Shown here piece by piece: positions 57,901-64,000 of a stretch of 64,000 bases of DNA. How positions within the stretch are numbered: position 1 is the stretch's first letter; each line of letters begins with the position of its first letter. The DNA is from Mytilisepta virgata (Eukaryota > Mollusca > Bivalvia > Mytilida > Mytilidae), in contig JAPWFG010000021.1 of the NCBI GenBank assembly GCA_028015205.1, forward strand, positions 682,001 through 746,000. Direction: 5' to 3'. The notes beneath the pieces are model-generated. The model did no database searches, was not told the origin of the DNA, and was given only the letters and a program-made list of their open reading frames with translations. The translations under genes and the position numbers were made by a program.

Positions 57901-60900
57901 AAGATAGCATTAAACCCTTTATTGGAGTGTTATTTCAGACTTTTTCATTTTGTAGAGCGACAATATCCGAACTGCAGCTATGAGAGCTTTTGCTAGTTTT
58001 ACAGTTAAAACGAGCACATTCTGAACCTGCTATCTAAACTCTAACTTTGCAGTTCTGGCAAGCAGTCAGCCTGTTGGTAATCATACAGTATTGGTTTTTC
58101 TATTGTGTTTTATACACCAGAGTGTCAGGATAGATAAGGGGGAGGTTTGGGTACCCATAAAACAGGTTAACCCCAGCACTTTTCAGTGTTTGTACCAAGT
58201 CAGACGATCCTGACTCTCTGCAGTGTTCAAGTTTGTGTTTTGTACTCTTTTATGTTATTTTTTTGTCTGGAGTTCTGTTAGTAAGATGGCTTTGATTGAT
58301 AGGTATGTCATTGTTGACCTTTCCTGTTAACCATTTTTAACTCACCTGACCCAAAGGGTCATGTGAGCTTTTGCCATCACTTGGCATCCGTCACCTGTCA
58401 TCGTACGGCATTGTCATTAACTCTTCATATAATGATCTTCTTCTTCTTGAGAACCACTGAACAGAATGAAACCAAATTAGGCAGAGATGTTCCCTATAAG
58501 GTCCTTTCCAAGTGTTGTAAATTTGGTTTTAATTTGTCCAAAAAAAAATGGCCACTAGAGCATTTTCTAATTTGTGATTTGCTGAATTTTTAAAAAACTT
58601 CTTCTGGAGAATGGCTGAATGGATTGAAACTAAACTTTATAGTTTTATTAGGATGAAGGTGCAGACCAAGTGTTGTAACTTTGGTGCCGATCCGTCATCC
58701 AAGATTAACTCTTCATATAATGATCTTCTTCTTCTTGAGAACCACTGAACAGAATGAAACCAAATTAGGCAGAGATGTTCCCTATAAGGTCCTTTCCAAG
58801 TGTTGTAAATTTGGTTTTAATTTGTCCAAAAAAAAATGGCCACTAGAGCATTTTCTAATTTGTGATTTGCTGAATTTTTAAAAAACTTCTTCTGGAGAAT
58901 GGCTGAATGGATTGAAACTAAACTTTATAGTTTTATTAGGATGAAGGTGCAGACCAAGTGTTGTAACTTTGGTGCCGATCCGTCATCCAAGATGGCCGCC
59001 AGCATGGGGGGGGGGGGGGGGACTTAGTTTAACATAGGGCCTGATTGGAAATACATACAGAAATCTTCTTCTAGAGAACCACTGAATGGATTGAAACCAA
59101 ACATAATAGGAATGTTCCTTTTGAGGTGCTTACCAAGTGTTGTTGCTTTGGTGCTGATCCAAAATCCAAGATGGCCACCAGCAGGGGACTTAGTTTAACA
59201 TAGGACCCCATGGGAAATACATACAAAAATCTTCTTCTAGAGAACCACTGAATTGATTGAAACCAAACATAACATGAATGTTCCTTTTGAGGTGCTTACC
59301 AAGTTTTGTTATTTGGTGCCGACCCATCATCCAAGATGGCCACCAGCAGGTGAGTTAGTTTAACATAGGACTCTATGGGAAATACATATAAAAATCTTCT
59401 TCTAGAGAACCACTGAATGGATTGAAACCAAACATAGCATGAATGTTCCTTATGAGGTGCTGACCTAGTATTGTTACTTTGTTGCTGATCCTTGTGAGGT
59501 ACTTACATGTACTGGGAATGGTTTCTTTGTTGCTGGTAAACCAACACATATGAACATTTGTTCTTACCAGTTTAAGAGTTACCAATGCATAAAAGCCAGA
59601 TGACCTACATGGAGGCTCTAGTTCAACTTATAATTATTTCAAATTATAATCACCCAAGCCAATATGTACTTGTAATGAAATAATTTTAAGTAAAATGTGA
59701 TTTCCTTCATATGTTTGCTTCAAGCTTATATTTTATTTCACCAATGCAATCCTTGTCTCAAGTATTGAAAATGAAACAGTGGTTCACACAAACTATGTCA
59801 ACATGAGAACAATAGTTAAAAAGTAAGAAATGTAAAATGATAATCTGTGAGTAATTATCCTCTTTCCTTATTGTTTGCACCAACAGAAGTTATAACAATA
59901 ACGTATTCTTGTGAACTGTCCTGGTTTACGTATTTTCTTTGCTAAACAAAGTTAGGTATTCTTGTTTGATTTCAGTGTCAGGTTGACCATACTTTGGTAT
60001 GTTGGATTTGTGTTTTTGTATATTCTTGTTTGATTTCAATGTCAGATTGACCATACTTTGGTGTGTTGGATTTGTGTTTAGGTATATTGTTGTTTGATTT
60101 CAGTATCAGATTGACCATACTTTGGTGTGTTGGATTTGTGTTTTTGTATATTCTTGTTTGATTTCAATGTCAGATTGACCATACTTTGGTGTGTTGGATT
60201 TGTGTTTAGGTATATTGTTGTTTGATTTCAGTATCAGATTGACCATACTTTGGTATGTTGGATTTGTGTTTTTGTATATTCTTGTTTGATTTCAATGTCA
60301 GATTGACCATACTTTGGTGTGTTGGATTTGTGTTTAGGTATATTGTTGTTTGATTTCAGTATCAGATTGACCATACTTTGGTGTGTTGGATTTGTGTTTT
60401 TGTATATTCTTGTTTGATTTCAATGTCAGATTGACCATACTTTGGTGTGTTGGATTTGTGTTTAGGTATATTGTTGTTTGATTTCAGTATCAGATTGACC
60501 ATACTTTGGTGTGTTGGATTTGTGTTTAGGATATTTTGTTGTTTGATTTCAATGTCAGATTGACCATACTTTGGTATGTTGGATTTGTGTTTAGGTATAT
60601 TTGTTGTTTGATTTCAGTGTCAGATTGACCATACTTTGGTGTGTTGGATTTGTGTTTAGGTATATTGTTGTTTGATTACAATGTCAGATTGACCATACTT
60701 TGGTATGTTGGATTTGTGTTTAGGTATATTTGTCGTTTGATTTCAGTATCAGATTGACCATACTTTGGTATGTTGGATTTGTGTTTAGGTATATTTGTTG
60801 TTTGATTTCAATGTCAGATTGACCATACTTTGGTGTGTTGGATTTGTGTTTAGGTATATTGTTGTTTGATTTCATTGTCAGATTGACCATACTTTGGTGT

Positions 60901-62821
60901 GTTGGATTTGTGTTTAGGTATATTCTTGTTTGATTTCAGTATCAGATTGACCATACTTTGGTATGTTGGATTTGTGTTTAGGTATATTTGTTGTTTGATT
61001 TCAATGTCAGATTGACCATACTTTGGTGTGTTGGATTTGTGTTTAGGTATATTGTTGTTTGATTTCATTGTCAGATTGACCATACTTTTGTGTGTTGGAT
61101 TTGTGTTTAGATATATTGTTGTTTGATTTCAGTGTCAGGTTGACCATACTTTGGTGTGTTGGATTTGTGTTTTTGTATATTCTTGTTTGATTTCAATGTC
61201 AGATTGACCATACTTTGGTGTGTTGGATTTGTGTTCAGGTATATTGTTGTTTGATTTCAGTGTCAGATTGACCATACTTTGGTGTGTTGGATTTGTGTTT
61301 AGGTATATTGTTGTTTGATTTCAATGTCAGATTGACCATACTTTGGTATGTTGGATTTGTGTTTAGGTATATTGTTGTTTGATTTCAATGTCAGATTGAC
61401 CATACTTTGGTGTGTTGGATTTGTGTTTAGGTATATTGTTGTTTGATTTCAGTATCAGATTGACAATACTTTGGTGTGTTGGATTTGTGTTTAGGTATAT
61501 TGTTGTTTGATTTCAGTATCAGATTGACCATACTTTGGTGTGTTGGATTTGTGTTTAGGTATATTCGTGTTTGATTTCAGTATCAGATTGACCATACTTT
61601 GGTGTGTTGGATTTTTGTTTAGGTATATTTGTTGTTTGATTTCAATGTCAGATTGACCATACTTTGGTGTGTTGGATTTGTGTTTAGGTATATTGTTGTT
61701 TGATTTCAATGTCAGATTGACCATACTTTGGTATGTTGGATTTGTGTTTAGGTATATTTGTTGTTTGATTTCAATGTCAGATTGACCATACTTTGGTATG
61801 TTGGATTTGTGTTTAGGTATATTGTTGTTTGATTTCAGTATCAGATTGACCATACTTTGGTATGTTGGATTTGTGTTTAGGTATATTGTTGTTTGATTTC
61901 AGTATCAGATTGACCATACTTTGGTATGTTGGATTTGTGTTTAGGTATATTTGTTGTTTGATTTCAATGTCAGATTGACCATACTTTGGTGTGTTGGATT
62001 TGTGTTTAGGTATATTGTTGTTTGATTTCATTGTCAGATTGACCATACTTTGGTGTGTTGGATTTGTGTTTAGGTATATTTGTTGTTTGATTTCAGTATC
62101 AGATTGACCATACTTTGGTGTGTTGGATTTGTGTTTAGATATTGTTTCCTAGTACCATTACGGTAAGTGTTGAGTTGATATTTTTTAAGGTGTCCAGACC
62201 ATAATGGATGACGATAAAATTTTTGTCTTTTTGATAAAAATTAAATTGAATTAAATATTTTAGATCAAGAGTTGCATAGATATACCTTTTCCTAGTTGGA
62301 ATTTGTCGTCCGTGAAAATAAGTTTGGCAAGTAGTGTTTCCAAAGTTTGCCAAAAAGACAGGAGATATTGCCATTACTACTCTTGGAATTTAAAATAATC
62401 CTGTGATCAGTTATGGTCTGATTCCTTATTAATAACATATATATGAATCTCATTTTACATAGCATGGTATCTATTTACATATTACATTGTTCAGACATAG
62501 TAGGACATACCAGTAACATGCCTGAGTTTTTAACAGAGATTTTTAAGGAAGTTTTTATAAACCATTCTTTTACTTTATTTCCGCAGATTGTTTTGTTAGG
62601 CACTCAAATATTTTGATAGTTAAGATTAGGGAACATGTATTTCAAAAACATTAATTTTTCACAGTATATCAAGCTTATTTGCCTGTCTAAAAATTAGTTA
62701 CTCAGATGATAGGTTAAGGTTAATATACATAGTGTTTTTATTTCAGGCTAGTTGTTATCTCCATAGGACTACTGTGGTTAATAGTATCTACAGCATTTAT
62801 AGGGTATTTACCCAAAAATAG
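45834..62821 (+). CDS. GPAT3/GPAT4-class glycerol-3-phosphate acyltransferase, N-terminal seven exons
   Basis: Exons 45834-45977, 49323-49425, 50489-50634, 51133-51175, 52268-52322, 62097-62162 and 62747-62821 join in frame, giving ~210 residues. Residues 4-29 are a hydrophobic anchor, then LRKKYVKFLLKVFE, an acidic stretch EEEEDDSEVND, FHISDAMYFAKCGMEAIIED, VTKCFTAEELKSWNFLTRT, FISIRLTILWCVGFVF, RYCFLVPLR and LVVISIGLLWLIVSTAFIGY. This order matches the N-terminal half of human GPAT3/GPAT4 (AIVEDEVTQRFSSEEL.., ISLRLT.., RYC.LLPLR). The enzyme is an ER membrane protein making lysophosphatidate for triglyceride synthesis. Its HX4D acyltransferase motifs lie beyond the window. Intron 1 carries a nested transposon; intron 5 (9.8 kb) carries the exon-6-derived minisatellite. 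Confidence 0.88.
46569..47477. mobile_element. Nested MULE-like element, 9-bp TSD
   Basis: CATATAGAT flanks both ends (46560-46568, 47478-47486). Terminal inverted regions of ~150 bp carry repeated CCAAATTGCCGA / TCGGCAAATTGG words. The interior (about 46990-47140, plus strand) encodes MWNVYQQDIRTNNKVEGWHN followed by SMNKAVKKCHPNIYELLNVL, like the C-terminal part of MULE transposases (RTNN.vEgWH). 9-bp TSDs are the rule for MULEs. Confidence 0.8.
47628..47951 (+). pseudogene. MULE transposase C-terminal fragment
   Basis: 107 open codons: HLADFVMECTNNDTEGWHHH, LPFYVLLKLLTKQALRVPLQ, KLRRTQRKKTRATQEKLFAL, SVSRLLKKCGAIYGP. TNNDTEGWH parallels the TNN.VEGWH motif of the nested element but the rest differs, so it comes from another MULE lineage. 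GC-richer and more codon-like than its surroundings. The catalytic DDE part is absent. Followed at 48150-48240 by GRCGAGTGGTCCT-type repeats that may be its own subterminal end. Confidence 0.7.
48860..49200 (+). repeat. Possible retroelement 3' end
   Basis: The stretch ends GGCCCTTTGATTAAGAATAA, AGAATTTTGATTTGAT, like a LINE 3' UTR tail; no coding part found. Low confidence. Confidence 0.3.
49323..49425 (+). CDS. GPAT exon 2
   Basis: Acceptor TTTTCTAG, donor GTATTT. Encodes FGQQKIRKIEKQQKREVTGD and an acidic run; ends with G of a split Gly codon. Confidence 0.8.
49915..50095 (+). repeat. F3 repeat (ATGCCCCC foldback), short copy
   Basis: ATGCCCCC (49915-49922) pairs with GGGGGCAT (49935-49942), followed by CCGTCCATCC and a C/T-rich stretch, then decays. 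Confidence 0.7.
50489..50634 (+). CDS. GPAT exon 3
   Basis: Acceptor TTGTTAG, donor GTATAA. Encodes KRVIRRDISVSLDGLKINEK.. to ..HISDAMYFAKCGME, conserved in GPAT3/4. Confidence 0.85.
51133..51175 (+). CDS. GPAT exon 4
   Basis: A 43-nt exon (AIIEDDVTKCFTAE plus one base) between ACTTCAG and GTGTGT. Confidence 0.85.
51176..52267. other. GPAT intron 4, no feature seen
   Basis: AT-rich sequence; a 63-codon open frame at 52050-52241 has no support. Confidence 0.5.
52268..52322 (+). CDS. GPAT exon 5
   Basis: Acceptor TTTTTTAG, donor GTATGA. Encodes (E)LKSWNFLTRTTQGHQFI and AG of a split Ser codon that exon 6 completes. Confidence 0.85.
52323..53943. other. Start of GPAT intron 5, no feature seen
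   Basis: AT-rich intronic DNA with no recognisable repeat. Confidence 0.5.
53944..55237 (+). repeat. F1 modular repeat, complete copy
   Basis: 5' foldback AGCTCACCTGGCC-AAA-GGCCATGTGAGCT (53944-53972), CGTCCGTTCGTCC, then ~150-160 bp modules (AATGGAACAAAACTTGACAG, AAGCATCTATGGGAGG, TTCTTGTTTCTGATTGGC). The 3' hairpin GGCTCA/TGAGCC ends at CTAG (55234-55237). Confidence 0.8.
55432..55735 (+). repeat. F6 repeat
   Basis: Begins ATAGTCACCTGACAGCAATG .. GGGGACTATAGG (AGTC/GACT foldback), CATCCGTCTGTCAG, a module with TTTTATAATGATGAGC, and ends GGGGACATTGTATTGCTCAG. The hammerhead-like copy C follows immediately. Confidence 0.65.
55738..55787 (+). ncRNA. Hammerhead-ribozyme-like motif, copy C
   Basis: Core CTGATGA (55746-55752) and GAAA (55766-55769), stem III TGTGCACA, predicted cleavage after C55779. 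Stem I GCACAA/TTGTGC is a perfect 6 bp. Stem II has a U.U mismatch. Sense strand of GPAT intron 5. Confidence 0.6.
56244..56690 (+). repeat. F3 repeat (ATGCCCCCG foldback)
   Basis: ATGCCCCCG (56244-56252) pairs with CGGGGGCAT (56264-56272), then a GTCTGTCCGTCTGTCC tract. Two modules share 'CAGTTTGAATCCTAGGAA' or 'CAGTTTGAATGCTAGGAA' and 'TGTTTGTACATATATTGAAG'. Terminal hairpin TTGTGTCT-GGG-AGACACAA near 56658-56680. An inverted partial copy follows to about 56845. Confidence 0.75.
57020..57590 (+). repeat. F1-related modules without ends
   Basis: Three to four ~160-bp modules (AAATCTTCTTCTTGAGAA, TTGAAACCAAATATGGCTTG, AATATGGCTGCCAG). No terminal foldback. Confidence 0.65.
57590..58200 (+). 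repeat. RX dispersed repeat, copy 1 (SINE-free)
   Basis: Colinear with 63270-64000: ACCAGACTTTTCTAAATACC, GATCTTTTCACAGTAAGGAC, TGGCCTCTCA, CAGCTATGAGAG. At 57764-57776 the SINE integration site of the other copy is empty. Confidence 0.75.
58339..59620 (+). repeat. F1 modular repeat with exact 288-bp duplication
   Basis: 5' foldback AACTCACCTGACCC-AAA-GGGTCATGTGAGCTT and modules with AACCACTGAATGGATTGAAA, AAGATGGCC and TTAGTTTAACATAGGACC. It ends GGCTCTAGTT. 58416-58703 is repeated without any difference at 58704-58991. Confidence 0.8.
59621..59951. other. GPAT intron 5, no feature seen
   Basis: Unique-looking AT-rich sequence between the F1 copy and the minisatellite. Confidence 0.4.
59952..62140 (+). 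repeat. 64-bp minisatellite derived from GPAT exon 6 and its acceptor (~34 units)
   Basis: Each unit holds TTGTTTGATTTCAG (acceptor), then TATCAGATTGACCATACTTT + GGTGTGTTGGATTTGTGTTT (exon 6 start), then AGGTATAT. The last unit is the true exon, which diverges at AGATATTGTTTCC. The first units alternate two variants (GTTTTTGTATATTC / GTTTAGGTATATTG), a 128-bp higher-order repeat. Periodic minus-strand open frames (60850-62046) are by-products. Confidence 0.95.
62097..62162 (+). CDS. GPAT exon 6
   Basis: Acceptor TGATTTCAG to 62096, donor GTAAGT at 62163. With the Ser codon from exon 5 it reads SIRLTILWCVGFVF then RYCFLVPL and a split Arg, matching the RLT..W..G..IRYC.LLPLR membrane segment of GPAT3/4. 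Only this last unit of the array carries the complete exon. Confidence 0.88.
62747..62821 (+). CDS. GPAT exon 7
   Basis: Acceptor ATTTCAG, donor GTAAAG (62822). Encodes (R)LVVISIGLLWLIVSTAF and IGYLPKN, the next membrane segment. The rest of the gene is beyond the window. Confidence 0.85.
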   Translation, partial: ASCYLHRTTVVNSIYSIYRVFTQK

Positions 62822-63269
62822 GTAAAGTTATATTGTGTTATTCATATGAAAAAGCACCAAAAAAGTCATCCTCTGTACTAAGGAACCTGAAGACCTTGTA
62901 ATTGTCCGACATATCTGAATAAATTTCTTTTTGTCCAGTTGAGAAAACGGTCAAAAGAATATCCAAAATTTTGTTTTTATGAAAACAATGTATTGAAAAA
63001 ATTGGTGATAAGAAACATTTAAAATTTAGTCGATTGGCTGCCTCATTATTGTCATCTCCTCTTGATGGTTCTCTGTTAATTGTTTAAACACCAATTATCA
63101 TGTTGATATAGTAATAAACAAAGGTATCCGTGCCTTTATTAGGACACAACATCAAAGATGCAGTTGCCTTTTAGTAATCACTCTGTCATCTTTTTGTCCC
63201 TTAGCACTTTCTATGTCTTACAATTAAAGTTTCCGTTGACCGATTTGTACAATTTTTTGATTGATCATA

Positions 63270-64000
63270 CGAAGACAACTTTTGTTTTCGATTATACCAG
63301 ACTTTTCTAAATACCATGCTTCCAGAAAAGCAATTATCATGAATGGGTTTTCATCCTTGTTTCTACTGTAATATCATGAATAAATGCAAAGTCTCGTTAG
63401 TAATCAACAGAAACTTGGTAGTTACCTAAGATCTTTTCACAGTAATGGTTTGTTTGTTTGTTTAGTTGTGGTTTAACGCCGTTTTCAGCACATTTGGCTA
63501 ATTCGCGGCAGCCAGTTTTTATTGGTGGCGGAAGCCGCAGTACCCGGAGAGAACCACTGACCTTAAGTATGAAAATTGGCAATCCTTGTCAATAAAGATC
63601 GGGAGTCGAACACACCCCGCCACAGGTGAGATTCGAACTCACAACCTCAGTGTTGACAGGCTAGTGATCATTAGTAGTTATGACGAACTACCTAGACCAC
63701 TCGGCCACTGAGGCCCCTTCACAGTAATGGCTACAAATATGAAAGTGATTGCAATTCTGTAAAAATTACTCTTTATCCCAGACTTGGTGATTTTAAATTC
63801 ATAATGGCCTCTCATGAATACTGCCTATTTCTATGCAACTCTATGATGAGATAGCACTAAACCTTTTATAGAAGTGTTATTTCAGACTTTTTTTTTGTTT
63901 AGTATAGTGACCGTATCCGACCTACAGCTATGAGAGTCTTAGCTAGTTTTACAGATAAAATGAGCACATTCTGACCCTACTATCTAAATTATGTACAGTC
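63270..64000 (+). repeat. RX dispersed repeat, copy 2, interrupted by a SINE
   Basis: Matches 57590-58060 on both sides of the SINE at 63449-63717 and runs off the window end. Region 62822-63269 shows no feature. Confidence 0.75.
63449..63717 (-). mobile_element. tRNA-derived SINE with 13-bp TSD
   Basis: Minus strand begins GGGGCCTCAGTGGCCGAGTG with A box TGGCCGAGTGGTCTAGG (63708-63691 region) and B box GTGAGTTCGAATCTCAC (63642-63626). The spacing fits a class II tRNA (Leu/Ser-like) head. Body has CTGCGGCTTCCGCCACCAAT and GGCGTTAAACCACAAC; tail is AAACAAACAAACAAA. TTCACAGTAATGG is duplicated exactly at 63436-63448 and 63718-63730. Confidence 0.9.

Noticed and set aside
58363..58881. Two identical short 'proteins' (..TTEQNETKLGRDVPYK..)
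   Set aside because: They are translations of the duplicated 288-bp module of a non-coding F1 repeat.
60850..62046. Minus-strand Asn/Lys-rich repeat proteins (MVNL..KHKSNTP..)
   Set aside because: Antisense of the GPAT-exon-derived minisatellite.
63626..63708. Possible tRNA gene on the minus strand
   Set aside because: A and B boxes are present but the cloverleaf is interrupted and the unit has a SINE body, tail and target duplications.

Overview
The window looks like AT-rich, intron-rich genomic DNA from a marine bivalve, most likely a mytilid mussel. The basis is split genes with GT-AG introns, no prokaryotic operon structure, and many repeat families that I associate with bivalve genomes. 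No database could be searched, so the species call is inference.

Host genes. (1) A TTC38-like tetratricopeptide-repeat gene on + (5692-13114, eight exons seen, 5' part outside or not found). (2) A compact DTX3-like Deltex E3 ligase on + (ATG 23148, stop 28283, three coding exons, 229 aa). (3) The last two coding exons of an unrecognised gene on - (38307-39518), joined by a probable GC-AG intron. (4) The first seven coding exons of an ER glycerol-3-phosphate acyltransferase of the GPAT3/GPAT4 class on + (45834 to 62821), continuing past the window.

Mobile DNA fills the rest. 0-9 kb: minisatellites, a pseudogenised retroelement, LINE remnants, a GAGGGGG-TIR element with a 6-bp target duplication, and a strand-switching GATATC palindrome array. 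13-23 kb: foldback MITEs and a LINE graveyard with two tandem degenerate elements and one twin-primed inverted copy. 23-35 kb: the Deltex gene with an antisense LINE in its intron, then modular dispersed repeats and retroelement 3' ends. 36-38 kb: a 32-bp minisatellite. 42-49 kb: a 3.1-kb TIR element with a nested G-tract MITE, and a MULE-like element nested inside another TIR element, each with its own target duplication; these last two lie in GPAT intron 1. 53-64 kb: modular repeats, an acceptor-bearing minisatellite, and a tRNA-derived SINE with perfect target duplications.

Most interesting. (a) A 34-unit minisatellite directly upstream of GPAT exon 6 (59952-62096) is built from copies of that exon's own 3' splice site and first ~42 coding bases; the unit exons are frame-neutral. 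(b) An independent 39-bp minisatellite starts exactly at a TTC38 5' splice site and repeats that donor ~22 times. (c) Three copies of a hammerhead-ribozyme-like motif, plus a fourth of a different type, sit in repeats. (d) Several unrelated repeat families share one architecture: a 5' terminal foldback, tandem internal modules and a short 3' hairpin.
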